Shown: positions 10,831 to 22,777 of the stretch, one piece after another
How the letters are laid out: the number at the start of each line of letters is the position of its first letter
Numbering within the stretch: the stretch's first letter is position 1
Source of the DNA: Ascaphus truei
Lineage: Eukaryota > Chordata > Amphibia > Anura > Ascaphidae
DNA: 64,000 nucleotides
Direction: 5' to 3'
NCBI GenBank assembly: GCA_036426205.1
Contig: CM071568.1
Coordinates: forward strand, 228,876,148-228,940,147
The notes under the pieces: model-generated
Told to the model about the DNA's origin: nothing
What the model saw: the letters and a program-made list of their open reading frames with translations, nothing else
Database searches by the model: none
Program-made: the position numbers and the translations under genes

Positions 10831-12030
10831 ATAAAAAATGAAAAAGTACATTTGTTTAAAAATGTCAGCTCACTTTATGTTTAGCGGGAGTATAACTTAA
10901 ACCTTCCTAAAATGTTTTAACATTTTGTTGTCCTTCCTGTGTAGAATATGCTTAATTCAAGTAGGAAATTACATTACTGGATGTGTTTTTTCCCTAAAAT
11001 GTTCTCCCCTTCCAAGGGGTAGATCCACAGAGCTCTGTTAGTGACTTAACATGACGTTGGATAGACATCTCAATGAAGCACCTGTCAAGAGATAGCAAAC
11101 ACCACTCAGCAGTTGCTATTGAGATAGATAAAATAGAACCTTTTATAACAAGCTTGTTGTTATCATTACAAACTTTGTGTCAAAACCCAACTTGTAAATA
11201 TAGTGGAACCAATAAGCTCAAAGTCTATTCATTAAACTGAGATTGTGTCAAGATTGGCACTATCAGTTTAATTCATACCCCCCTATGCATTTTAAGTAGA
11301 TCTATGGCGTTTTGCCAGTATACAGTATATGTTGTCAAATGAAAACCAGTAATAAACAGGAAGTAACAAAAATACAATGTATACATATTTAACCTCGTAT
11401 TGCTTTTTAAATGCCGACTGTTATAATGCTTATATTGTAACTTTTTTTCTTAAGGAAACGTGTGTAATTACTTTCCCCCCCATTTGAATGACCTTAATGC
11501 ATAAATCTACCATACACCCTTAAAACTGCAAAATCGAGCTCCCCTTTCAATGAGGCATATTTGTTTTGCAATATCACTTTATCCAAACAATATGGCACCA
11601 AATAAACTAGCAGTGAAAAGAATGCCCGCCGTGTGAGATCAGCCCAGGGAACTAGCGGCACCTAGAATGTGACACCTAGAACGCAGGTGATCAGGGATTC
11701 GTCGTTGTGATACGCCTGCACGTTCGACGTAACGTCATCGGCCAACTGCTACAGACGTTGGCGGAGCTAAGATTTTTGGAGGCCATCTTTCATTTGGGCG
11801 AAATAAATAATTGCATTAAAATGAATCTGCGTTGTAACGGTAAACCCTAAATAAAGAAACATACTACACTCCATCAATGTATAGCGCATTCCCCGGCAGC
11901 AACAAGCTGGGCGTTTCCAAAGAATATGACACATTCACAAGCATGAATTCAAAATGCTGTGCACTTCTCTAATTGTTTACTGCTGTAACTTGACCGGTTT
12001 TTCTTTTTGTGTTCCCTTGTTAAGTTTCAG
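10831..12030. other. Upstream flank of dnajc13, no feature recognised
   Basis: A/T-rich DNA without identifiable exons or transposon termini. It becomes CpG-rich after about 12040. Confidence 0.4.
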
Positions 12031-12039
12031 CAGTTTGAT

Positions 12040-12420
12040 TTCCGACAGCGGGTTGCCAACATCAAATATGGCCGCCGTGTGGCGCCGCTCTCACTCCTCC
12101 CAGGCTGCGCGCGGCCGCCGCCGAACTTCGGGTCGCGTGTCAGCTGACAGTCGCCTGACAGGTACGGGAACTGCTGCGCGTGCGCGGTGCTGGCCGGGAT
12201 TGGAGCGAGGAGCCAACATGGCGGCGTCCAGCGGCAGCCTCTGAGAGAGAAAGGAGAGATAGATACAAAGAACCCAGGAGCGGAGCGCGAGACGGCCACA
12301 GCCAGACAGTTATTATATTCAGAGAGGACAGACCGCGAGCCGCGGCGCGCGGCCGGGGGTGTCCGCGCGCAACCTGGGAGCGCGAGAGCGGAGGGGCGGG
12401 GACAGAGCCCGGATACAGCG
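12040..12420 (+). promoter_or_regulatory. dnajc13: CpG-island promoter of dnajc13
   Basis: This is a dense CpG stretch in an otherwise A/T-rich area. It contains two YY1-type motifs (AATATGGCCGCC at about 12065 and AACATGGCGGCG at about 12216), an NRF1-like TGCGCGTGCGC near 12175 and a GC box GAGGGGCGGGGAC near 12392. There is no clear TATA box, as expected for a broad housekeeping promoter. The YY1-type ATGGCGGC near the probable start site is common in such promoters. Linkage to dnajc13 rests on the downstream donor and on strand and order. Confidence 0.6.
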
Positions 12421-12465
12421 CTGAGCTGGGAGCCCGGGTACAGCGCTGCTGCTGCTGCCGACAAG
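12200..12465 (+). other. dnajc13: Probable non-coding exon 1 of dnajc13
   Basis: The GC-rich leader ends GACAAG followed by GTAACG, a good splice donor at 12466. The 5' end is an estimate; the sequence does not show the start site. It carries a short upstream frame of eight codons from ATG at 12218 to TGA at 12242-12244. The dnajc13 start codon is in the next identified exon, so this exon would be untranslated. Another gene could in principle own this exon, but no other candidate exon is seen between here and 44.6 kb. Confidence 0.5.
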
Positions 12466-12604
12466 GTAACGTGACCGTGTGTGTCTATAAACTATAGGTA
12501 TAGATGTCTCTCTTGTGTAAATACAATTGGGTGTACATTATATATATTTATAATGTGTGCATATATTATTGTGGATGTGAAGTTGTTAGTACAGTACATC
12601 TAAG

Positions 12605-12613
12605 TAAATGTGC

Positions 12614-12681
<68 letters not shown>
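12605..12681. repeat. GT/TA microsatellite
   Basis: About 15 GT units followed by about 14 TA units. The overlapping small open frames are artefacts of the repeat. A second short TA/GT/CA tract lies at 12859-12904. Confidence 0.95.
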
Positions 12682-12682
<1 letters not shown>

Positions 12683-12904
12683 GTATGCTGTATATTTACA
12701 TATACATGTGTGAATCTATTTACACCATTTGTATATCTATTCTACCTATTATTACTTTTCATATTTTCACATAAAATAAGGGACAGATCCATTATAATTA
12801 TTTGTGTGTGTTCATCTAGATAATCTAATCTTCCTCCTCTACCTCTCTCTTAATATGATATATATATATATATATGTGTGTGTATTTGGGGACACACACA
12901 CACA

Positions 12905-14757
12905 TGTCACTGCCACTTCCTGACAGCTCTGGCCCTGCTCTGACCTGCCTGTCGGGTGTCACTCAGTGACTCTCGCTGATCTCACTCATTGCCTGTAACA
13001 ATGAAAGGTGTCCTATGAGTGCTGAGTATTGGGACGGGGAGATTCGGGTCCAGTACAACAAATAAAGCACATTGATATATTCGTTCAGATTCCAGTTAGT
13101 GAGATGGTAACCTCGTGGGTGTCTGTGGGGCCTGCGAAGAGATGACGAGCTTTTGCCAGTGAGGGAGAGTGAAAAGGCATTGCAGTGAGTGACACTTGGC
13201 AGGTCAGGGATCAACTGACTTAAAGAGAGATTCATTCATGCAAATTAGACTCATTTAAAAAAAATGATTTTTGGTCTATAATGCCCCAAAAAGAAACATA
13301 CTTGGGTTTAAATGACAGTCTATGAGTTTTGCAGAGGTACTTGGGCCTTGCTAGCTTACCTTGAATGAAAATCTCCAGATAATTGCATTTGTTGAGCTAC
13401 ATAATGCTTGCAATGTTATTGCTATTTAATGTCTGATGGATAATCGCTCCGCTCTTAGATATGCGTTTAGTTTGATCTTGTCTAAGAACCACTTACTGTC
13501 ACCTTCCCAGTAACGTTAACCCAAGAACCCTCTGAATGGTATATCCTCCCATTAATTGATTTTGTTATATGTCAGCACCTATCATTGCTGGTACAATAAG
13601 CCATTGCTAATATTATTATTGTTCTATTTTAATATGGCTGTCGTCACAATTCAGTGTAATTCCTGTATCTCGGATCTTTCTTTCCATTGATCTCCTGTGC
13701 ACTTTCCCTTCTCCAGTATGTCTAATCCCCTTCTTATACAGTATTTCTTATTTAGCAAATTGTGTCTTGATATCGACTGCTGTCACTTAATTTTTTTTCC
13801 CTGTCCTAGGACGGGATCTTTTCTCATTGTTGCTGGGTTTATTATGCCAGCGAGATTATAATGCTACTGTAGTTATTGGTCCCTATCTTGTTTAGTGTGT
13901 GTCTTTTTTGCATGTTCATAACTGTCTGCGGCAGTGTCAGTTCAAGTGAAAGTACAAATGTACATGTCCAGAGATATGTCCATTTTTAGACATATGTTTC
14001 TTCCTGCTGGTAGTTGAATTGCAACACATTGGTAAAATAATTACGGCTAATCCATAAAACAAAACACAAAAAACCCAGTGTGTACTGCAGGCGTCTGTCA
14101 GCGAATGGGATAATATGGCTGTCCATATGATTATTTCCTTGCATCAATTATAGAGTATGCAGTCTTGTTATAGGTTGCCCTAGTCGTGTTGCTGAGTGTT
14201 TGTGTAAATTAATGTAGTTGGAGAAATGTTAAGTGAATGAGGCCTTAAGCGATAAAGCCGGCTTTTTGTTACTTTGCATATTAAAGTATGGATGGTTTAA
14301 ATGGAAAAGAAAAGTGCACAATTATATGGTTGGAATAACTATAACTATCAAAAGCTATTTTTAGCATGTTCATTAGTGTAAATGCACTTTTGAGTCTGGA
14401 TTTGTGTGCTAATGAAATTCAAAAAATATGTAGGCCTGTATCACAAAAGGTTGCTAAAGCTTGGTTCTCTTTTGTAGATTTGGGCCATAGTACTGTCTCT
14501 TGCAGCACAACTGATACATTGTGTACAGAGATAAATTACATCAATGCCTCTGACTAGCTTACATTATTAGTTTTGGTAGTGACTTGCCTAAGAGCCCGAA
14601 AAGGTGTTAGAGGTATTTTTCTTGTACAGTATGTGTGCTGATCAGAAAGATTTTCCGAGAGGAAAAAGCCAGTGTTGAGTTAAATATAACTTAGTTCTGC
14701 TGCTCCTCTATATTGTATATCTACTCAAGCATCAGTGGTTATACACAGCAATGTCCA
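12905..14757. other. Intron sequence without recognised features
   Basis: No domain-bearing frame, tRNA or transposon termini identified here. Confidence 0.4.
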
Positions 14758-14759
14758 TT

Positions 14760-15087
14760 TAAGGCCTCAGGCATGGTCAGCGCTTATGCTGAGGCGCGCT
14801 CTCACTTACCTGTGAGCCCCTGCAGCCGCAATGAGAGCGGCTTTAGTAGGGGCTCGCCTACGCTTCCGCAAGCGTGCGGAAGCGTAGGTCTTAGGAAAAT
14901 GTAAAATTTGCGCACTCACGGGAGCGCAGGGCCGGTCACGTGAGCGGTTCGCCCATTGAGGGCGAACCAGCTCCGTGACGTCACTGGTCCGCCCCCGGAC
15001 GGCGCGCTAACCAAGGCCAGGGAAAGCACCCACTTTCCCTCAGCCTCAGCGCGCCTCCGCACGGGCTGAGTCACCATGGACTCAGCC
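14760..15087. mobile_element. Harbinger-like MITE with TAA target duplication
   Basis: The element starts AGGCCTCAGGCATGG after TAA and ends with the imperfect inverse GGACTCAGCC before TAA. The arms also share GAGGCGCGCT. The 3-bp TAA duplication and GGC-start termini fit PIF/Harbinger MITEs. It contains the GTCACGTGAGCGGTTCG / GGGCGAACC motif shared with 10.4 and 52.6 kb. It is non-coding. Confidence 0.6.
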
Positions 15088-15475
15088 TAAGGCCTGGGAC
15101 ATAGACATTCCAGCCGCGCTGAGCCGCGCTCCTGCTCTGCCTCGCGTGCTCAGAATTGAGCTTTTTCCTGTCCTTGCAGGCAAGGCAGTGAGCGCGCTCA
15201 GGGGGCGGAGCGGAGGCAGGCCAGGAGGCGGAGCAGGGCTAGTCCCTCGCTCCCATTGGATGTGAGCGGTCACGTGACCGCTCACATCGCTTCCCCGAGC
15301 GGCAAATTTAAAACTTGCCTGTCTTGGCAAAGTTTCAGAGCCTCCGCACGCATCAGCGCGCATGCGGAGGGGGAAACTATAGCCGCGCTGATGGCAGATG
15401 CAGGGGCTTTGTGCATCTGCTCAGCGCGGCTCAGCCCGCCTCAGCGAGCTTGGACTTACTATGTCCCAGGCCTAA
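15088..15475. mobile_element. Harbinger-like MITE abutting the previous one
   Basis: Termini are GGCCTGGGACATAG and TATGTCCCAGGCC, perfect over about 12 bp, with TAA on both sides. CAGCCGCGCTGAGCCGCGCT is echoed inverted near the other end. The centre is a perfect palindrome (about 15259-15288, arms GATGTGAGCGGTCAC). The TAA at the junction is shared with the upstream MITE. The open frames across it are non-coding. Confidence 0.75.
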
Positions 15476-15477
15476 AG

Positions 15478-15960
15478 CAGCAGTTCAAGCTGCTGATTTT
15501 TATATTTTTATTCCCTCCCCCCCCCCTTTAATATGTGCATGAATACACTCCATAGAATGATAAGTAATTAGCTAAGTTACCAATCGATCAGCGAAGATTC
15601 ACTAAATTTCTGTCAGTGCAGCAGAAGAGGACCAAAGATGCAAAGTTCTGTGGGGAAGATCATATGACCAGGCAGGTACTAGATACATTTGCTGCTCTGC
15701 TAGAGGGCAGAGCTGAAAAGGGCGTGTGCCATAGCCTGTTTCAGAAGTGGAAGAGGAAGGGGATGGGACTTTGTAAATTGTTGCTATAGAAACAAAAAAA
15801 TGCTGATTTAATCATACTACATTAAAAATGTCATTCAGAGTTGTGTGTTTTTTTTTTAATACTAGTATTTTCTCATGGCACAGAACTGATTTATTACAAA
15901 ACACACATGTAGGATATTGCTTTGTAAGATCTCATATTTCCCTTTCTAATGCTGTTTTTC
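15478..15960 (+). repeat. Dispersed repeat, forward copy
   Basis: This A/T-rich repeat starts AAAGCAGCAGTTCAAGCTGC. Its AGATGCAAAGTTCTGTG and AGTATTTTCTCATGG-CACAGAACTGATTT segments recur inverted at 17860-18650. The start also recurs near 54879. Family not known. Confidence 0.6.
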
Positions 15961-16060
15961 ATTTTAAAATCTGATGCTTCATTGAGGAAGTAGAAGCGGT
16001 TTAAATATGAAGTGTCTGGGAGGTTGAAATGAAGCTCTCCCCAGAGCGCAGTGTCATGTC
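15960..16060. repeat. Short dispersed repeat
   Basis: GATGCTTCATTGAGGAAGT and AAGTGTCTGGGAGGTTGAA recur inverted near 49650-49700 and in part at 55335-55360. Family unknown. Confidence 0.5.
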
Positions 16061-16329
16061 ATGGTTGTCATGGCTACCAGCGGCTTGAGAAAAATGCTTT
16101 AACAGTAGAATATATATTTTTTAGGACATGCTCATTCTTGGAGAGCGCTGCAAGCATGAGCGCCGGGTGTCCTGCTTGTACGTGCGCGCGGGGGAGGGGG
16201 GGCATTGCGGGTAGTTGAGCGCGCGGGTAAGTATAGTTTTTTTGTTTACCTGATCGCGGCTGAGCTGCATATATCTATATATGTAAGTCTCCTCCGCAAG
16301 AGCTGCCCGATCAGCGCTAGCGGCGACTT

Positions 16330-16620
16330 AGCCTTATATAGCAAAAGACAGAAAAAGCCCAATGCTACATCCAATGTGACAAAAAAACACAGTGAAATAA
16401 TTATATATTCTCTTGAATAAGGGTCATTTAGTTAAACCCTTTGGCCAAAGTGTTATAAGCCTGCAAGCCCCATCAAGACATGACCAGTAAGCGGGTCCTA
16501 ACACTACCTATGCAAAGTCTCTGCTGGAGGGAGGATGGCCACAATGGACCTGTACTGCACAAGAACATGAAAAAAAACCTTGCTACTTAAGTGGGGAGCG
16601 GTGAGATTAAACCCTGGGAG
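16330..16620 (+). repeat. Dispersed repeat, 'AAAAAGCCCAATGC' family
   Basis: AAAAAGCCCAATGCTACATC, TATATTCTCTTGAATAAGGG and AACCCTTTGGCCAAAG recur in the same order at 32870-33060 and, more decayed, at 58690-58930. No coding capacity was seen. The class is undetermined. Confidence 0.65.
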
Positions 16621-17859
16621 GAGGTGCCATTAACCTCCAATCAACTGATACCAGTTGAAAATCAAATTAATATTCCTTTGCTGGGATTGTGTTTACTAAC
16701 CTTATATGATGAGTTAAACCCATATTGGCTTCGAGTAGGAATTGCTGCTATATGGACTGTAAGTTAAAAGGGGAAATTAAGAAACACACCGGAAACCTTT
16801 CGTGTTGCAAGAGGGTTCTGAATGTTTTGGACACTCTGCCGGCCTCATTGGCAGTAAATGGATTTAATGAAGGAATCTAACATGACTGTAGCTTTTGCTT
16901 TTATGTTTCATCCTGGTTACATACCTCAGTGTAAAACCATTCAATAGTTTTGTGTATTGCAGAATTATTTATGTAAAAAACAGTTTCTACTTATCTGTAA
17001 CTCAGCCATGATCTCTGGAAGTTTTGCTTTGTTTTCATCTGTTGGCGTTTATCAAAAGCAGCATGCGTTGTATAGTTTTTCAAATGTATTATTGAGCTTT
17101 TTGGTCCCACGCTTGCAAAGCTTATGTATCTCAAATGATAAAATAACCATAATAACAAATTTATTTCATCTGACCCTCAAATAGGTAGAGAAAATATTAC
17201 AGGACTGAAGTCTTCCAGTGTATCTCTGTTTCAGTAAATGCTGTTTTGTGGTACCACCTCTGTGAAAATATACTATGTGTAACTTCCAGGGTCAAGAGTA
17301 AAAATAATGTGATTATGAATTTGAGAGTTACTTATAAAGCAGAAAACAGAATTATGGGAATCATAGAGCTTTAAATCTGGAAAGTAACTGAGCATAATTT
17401 AGCTTAACTGTTACGTATGCTATGAATGAAACACTATTGTACCATGCTAATGTTTCTAGTTCTTTAATGTGAATGTTTTGTGCAACGTCGTTTGCATAAA
17501 TAATATATATATCGTCGTTATAGAGGTAAAACTCAGTAAGTGCAATTTTGGCAAAAAAAAACTCACTAAATGCACTACCTGGATGACAATTTCTCTATTA
17601 CTATTGAAAAACTTATTAAAGAAACATAATCTTCAGAACTTGTCATCAAAATACCTTCCTTTTAAATACATACTTTTTCCTATCAAAAAGAACATTTAAT
17701 CGCTTTTTCCTCAGTACTCAAAGAATGTAGTTAATGATTTTTACCGCTGCAACGTGTGGGTGTATCCTGTAGGATCAATGAAAAGAAGCCTGTATGTTTT
17801 TGTATCAGTCTATCAGTCTATCAGTCTATCGCTGCAGTTGAAGCAATATCCTACATGTG
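16621..17859. other. Intron sequence, no gene recognised
   Basis: A/T-rich sequence. It contains only a small tandem repeat at 17805-17832, about three copies of an 8-bp CAGTCTAT unit. Confidence 0.4.
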
Positions 17860-18660
17860 AGATTTTTTTTTTTTTAAATCAGTTCTGTACTATGAGAAAA
17901 TACTTGTAGCATTTTCTTGGAAAAACCCCCCCCAAAATTTTTAAAGACATTTTTAATGTTTTCTAATGTAACCACCATTTTTTGCTTCTATAGTAACCAT
18001 TTACAAAGTCACATCCCTTTCCTCTTCTGAGTCAGGCTCTGGCACAGCCCTTTGCCCTCTCTCTAGCAGTGCACTAATTGTATTGGTCACATGATCTTCC
18101 ACACAGAACTTTGCATCTTGGGTAATCTTCTGTAGCCCTAACAGTGATATAAAGCAGGGGTGCGCAAACTTTTCTGCTTGCGCCACCTGTCTGCTCTCCC
18201 CCCCTGCTCGCACCGCCCGTTCTTACCACCTTCCTGGCACGGCCGCGTCATATGAAGTCACAACGATGACGGCAACGCGCTGCCAATTGCGCCCGCAGCA
18301 TCATTTGATGCCGCGTTGTCATGGCGACGCTTCACCTAAGAGGCGGCTGAGACCAGGTACGAGAGACTTACAGAGGCCTCGCGCCTCCCCTGGCATTTAA
18401 TTGAAATGCTTCAGGGAAGAGCGCGTGGCCTATGTAACTGCCGCGCCCTCCCACTCCCCCCCCCCCCCCGAAAATCTCTGTGGGTGGGGTGGCACGCCCC
18501 CCAGGTTGCGCACCCCTGATATAAAGAACCAAGCCGAATCGTCAACGATCGATTACAGGAGAACGGATCGATTCGCAGCTTAGCCAATCACTTGTCAGTG
18601 TGCAGATTGTATTGTGCACATATTGAATGGGGAAATAAATAAATAAGTTTAACGTCCGTT
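17860..18660 (-). repeat. Dispersed repeat, inverted copy of 15478-15960, split by a hAT MITE
   Basis: Segments rich in CAGTTCTGTACTATGAG, CCCTTTCCTCTTCTGA and CACAGAACTTTGCATCTTG are the reverse complement of the 15.5-kb repeat. The two halves are 17860-18154 and 18519-18660. The hAT MITE between them carries its own duplication. Confidence 0.6.
18155..18518. mobile_element. hAT-type MITE, family A, TSD ATATAAAG
   Basis: Ends are CAGGGGTGCGCAAACTTT and GGTTGCGCACCCCTG. A perfect 8-bp duplication ATATAAAG flanks it at 18147-18154 and 18519-18526. It contains a C-run near 18460. Non-coding. Confidence 0.9.
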
Positions 18661-21131
18661 TGAACGGCAGCTTTAAGTTGTATCCCCGGTTGACCAGGAC
18701 TCCTCCATAGAGATTTTATGCATGAAAATTGTTTTGCGCCTGAAGGTTACTACATTGCTTAATCATGTGTTTTGATAAAATCCTTGAACTGTAACTAGCA
18801 AATTGGTTTCTAAATTCCCTATTTAGTTTGGAAATTGAAATTGTGCTTAATACAGATACTGATGTACTCCCATTGCAGTTATATCTGCGGCCATTTTAAG
18901 TGCCCAATTTTTTTCCGTACATTGGTGGTCAAAATCTCCTGAATCCCTGTGAGTGCTCCTGTCTGATCAAAATTCAACAATGCTAGTCCCTACAAAGTGC
19001 ACTAATACATTGACCTCCTCAGTACCAAAGTTACAGGTTTCTTTGGCTCTGAAGAGGTTGCTCACTTTGGTGTTGGTGCCCCCTTGCAGCATGTTGCAGA
19101 GCAGTGCATTGTTGACCCCTTCCATCACTAAAGGGCTTAACAATACCCAGAGTAGTTTTGTGATAAACCGTGAGTTCTTTATCTTAAGTGGAGACATCAC
19201 AGGAAACTCCGACAGGAAGGAAAGTTCCTGTTTTCAAAGTGGAATTGGATATCTTGTTTTGTTCCAAATGTTTTCCTCAACGTTGTATTTCAAACATGGC
19301 ATGATCTATAAAGTAACCAGTAAAGTTGTTCACCCATATTGCACCTGCTGTGGCATTTATAGACTGTGTTTAATTATAACATTTACTGGCTTATATAATT
19401 GAGGCCTGAAAACAATGCACACGAGTGGAAATAAATAATACAGACGTGGAATGTATATTACTTACAGCTGCAGTTGAGGGAAGTGGACTTCACTTGTCCT
19501 CTGATGCAGCAATGAAGTTGAAATGCTGAGACAATTTATAGAAAATGTGCATTGTGTGTTATCCAATTTCAGGGTGAAATTTTACTCTAATTGCAGAAGT
19601 AAATACAATGCAAGTGGAGTAATAAAATGTTATTGTGAAGTTAATGGTGCGTGCTAGAAAAAATATTATTAAAAATGAAGCACTCTGGGAACAGGAGCAA
19701 TGTATTTCTCTATTCTTATCGCTGTACAGTCTATGGATGAGATTTATATAATATGGTAGAGTTGATCTTTATTAATTACAGCAATAGGAACAATGTTAAA
19801 GTTCTTAACAAAAATGTAGCTAAATATTTTGAGTGCATATCTAATTAGGGAAATGGGTTTGTCACAGTTCCTTTTGGGTTCTGGTCAGAATTGAATTAGA
19901 GTATTTTAGGTTATTATTAATTAAACATAATTATCATCAACAGTGGCAAATTGATTGGGTCAGAAGAGCAAAGCTAGTTAAAAAGTCTGTTATAGTTATT
20001 TGGTTTATGCACATTTTTTACATAGTAAAAAAAAATATTGTTCTAAGTAGATACCGACAGGTGTTCTGTTGGTTTTCAGGAACTTCTGCTGTTGTGCTTT
20101 GCAGTGGAAATGTGTTAACACCAGCATGATAATTGGAAAATGTATTTTTGAGTGATGTCTGGAATCTCATGGGTTTATGTTTTGGTATTTACATCCTGAC
20201 TGTACATTTCATACCACACAGCTAAAGCAAGCAGCCTGCTAGTGAGCATATTAGGGGACATTACACTTTAATCTTCAAATACGCAGTCAAAATAAAGTAA
20301 CATTCTAACTAATCTTGCTTACAAAATATGAATGGAAATTGCCATAAAGTAATGTGTACTGTGCATGGGTGCTGTATTTCATTTTCTCAGAGATGCTCTG
20401 ATGTTTTCTAACACTCATGGAAACGGCATCTGTGTAACATGAGATGTTGGCCAAAGCACACTGGAAATTGTAATTTTCTGCTATTTTCTTTTAGTATGTC
20501 TGCTGTTGCTTCTAGTAAAATGAATAGTGTCATTGAATGGATTATAGTTTTTTTGTCAGTTTTAGAAATAAAATGGCAATTTATCTTTTTGTTTTTAAGG
20601 TACCTAAACACAATTTACACCTTTTAAGTACCATTAATTGAAATGCACCGGATATTGTTTTCTTAATTAGGATTTATTGTACATTGGTTTATCATAAAAC
20701 TGCACAAATTTTTTGTCAAGTCTTCACAAAAAGCTAAATGTGTGTTCATTGCAGATTGTGGTACCTTCTAATTGACCAATATGAGAATTCTACAGGTACC
20801 TGCATCTGAAGAGATGTCGTATGTCAAAAGCTTGTGTACAAGTGTGAAGAGCTGTTATGTTAGTCCATTAACACAAACTGCGGTGTCCACATTTCTCATG
20901 GATCAATAATGACAATAACAACAAATAGCTGAAAAGCAGGTTTTCTGGGATCATGGAAACTTGTGTATATTATAATTGTAACTGATTTTGTTCTAACACT
21001 AAGCTGTCTCTTCCCTTCCCCCCTCCACACTTCCCTCATTCGTGAAAGGTAATATCTAAAAGGTGAGGGAATAAATTAGCACCAGCATTGCTGGGGGAAG
21101 CCCATTTTGAGTGCTTGCTAGAGAACAACAA
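18661..21131. other. Intron sequence, no gene supported
   Basis: Frames of 149 aa (18953-19402, plus) and 77 aa (18967-19200, minus) overlap. Neither matches a family I recognise. A short hammerhead-like site lies at 20803-20836. Confidence 0.4.
20803..20836 (+). ncRNA. Hammerhead-like relic
   Basis: CATCTGAAGAGATGTCGTAT is followed by GTCAAAAGCTTGTG. CTGAAGA satisfies the CUGANGA box, but the second box is AAAAG rather than GAAA. The tail AAGCTTGTG is common to a Penelope-like repeat class. Activity is unlikely. Confidence 0.3.
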
Positions 21132-21133
21132 TA

Positions 21134-21465
21134 CAGGCATACCCCGATTTAAGGACACTCACTTTAAGTACACTCGCGAGTAAGTACATCTCGCTCAATA
21201 GGCAAACGGCAGCTCACGCATGCGCCTGTCAGCACGTCCTGAACAGCAATACCGGCTCCCTACCTGTACCCAAGCTGTGCGCAAGCGGGGAGACTATTGA
21301 GCCTGTTACACATGCGTTATTTACATCAGTTATGCACGTATATGATGATTGCAGTACAGTACATGTATTGATAAGTGGGGAAAAGGCAGTGCTTCACTTT
21401 AAGTACATTTTTGCTTTACATACATGCTCCGGTCCCATTGCGTACGTTAATGCGGGGTATGCCTG
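21134..21465. mobile_element. pogo/Tigger-type MITE, TA target duplication
   Basis: Termini CAGGCATACCCCGATTTAAG and GCGGGGTATGCCTG are inverted, with TA on both sides. The internal TCACTTTAAGTACA and GCATGCGCCTGTCAGCACGT are shared with a second copy at 60588-60842. The length is 332 bp and there is no transposase. The pogo/Tigger assignment rests on the TA duplication and CAG-start termini. Confidence 0.8.
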
Positions 21466-22777
21466 TATTAAGTAACTTTCCTTCATTCCTGCCTTTGTCG
21501 TGCAGTTGTTCCTAGTGTTTCGTTGTTTCCCCATTACTTTATTGTACATTATTCCCACAGATCTCCTGTTATGCCAAGTGCTGCAGCAGTGTGAGGTGCT
21601 GTACCAAATTCTGCAGGTGGAAAGCCCTGCACTATAAGAAATCACATGGCTGCAGTTAAAGCAGAACGGACAACAGTTATTGCTAATGGTTCCTCTTACA
21701 GACTTATCCTAAACATCTTTTATTGTCTTTCCCTACCTAATAAGTTACTATATCATCGTTATAAATAGAGGCAAACATTGGTACATTGTTTTTTGGGGGA
21801 TGTCATAATGTATGCTTTGACAGAATAAGAAAACACCATGGAGGCAGCCATCCTAAAATAGAATATTTTGGGGTACTCTAGGTGGTTTGATCACTTTAAA
21901 GAGCATATACATATATAGCATTTATTTTGAAAACATAGAAAGAAAGAGCTTTAAGAAGTGCAGTGTATTTGTATGTGTGTGTATTTGTGTGTGTATATGT
22001 ACACACACGTTTGCAGAAGTATTCACCCCCTACAAATAATGTCGCATTTTGTGGAATTGCAAATAATGTATGCACAGTTTTTCAAAAATGTCTTTTATTA
22101 TTCTAAACTACAAAGCTGTAGGGGTTGAACCGAACACTGTTCTACTGTATGAGGAGCAAAATGAAATTTGCTGATTGCATAAAGCATTCAGCCCCTTAAG
22201 TTATTACTTGATAAAAGCACCTCTTGCAGCAATTACTGCTATGAATTTTTTGGATAGGTCTCTACTAGCTTTGCACAGTAGGATGGGGACATTTTTGCCC
22301 ATTCTTCACGGGGAAATTGATCCAGTTCTGATAAGTTTTTTGGAGATCATCAATGGACTGCAATCTTAAAGTATCGCCATAAATATTCAATTGGATTCAA
22401 GTCAGGACTTCGACTGGGCCCCTCAAGAACATTAATTCTTTTGTTCAACTACTCCAGTGTGGTTTTGAGCTTCAGGTGATTGTCCTGTTGAAATCTGAAT
22501 TTCCCCCCTAGTTTCTGAGTCTGACTTGATCAGGCTTTCGTCAAGGATTCATCTGTACTTTGAACCAGTCTCCCCTCTATTCTGACAAGCTTCCCAGTAC
22601 CTGCTGAATAGAAGCATCCCCATAACATGTTGCCACCAGCATACTTGACAGTTGGGGTGGTTATGTGCAGTGTTGTGCTTGCGCCATCCATAAAACTTGG
22701 AATTTAGACCAGTGTGTTAATTTTTTTTTACCTGACAACAAAGCCCTTTTCTACATGGCTGCAGTATCATCTATATG

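Noticed and set aside
12027..12497. Open frames of 95-145 aa over the CpG island
   Set aside because: GC-driven frames on both strands, with no known domain; the region reads as promoter and untranslated exon.
18953..19402. 149-aa plus frame and overlapping minus frame
   Set aside because: Neither strand matches a family I know, and both are open over the same stretch without splice signals.
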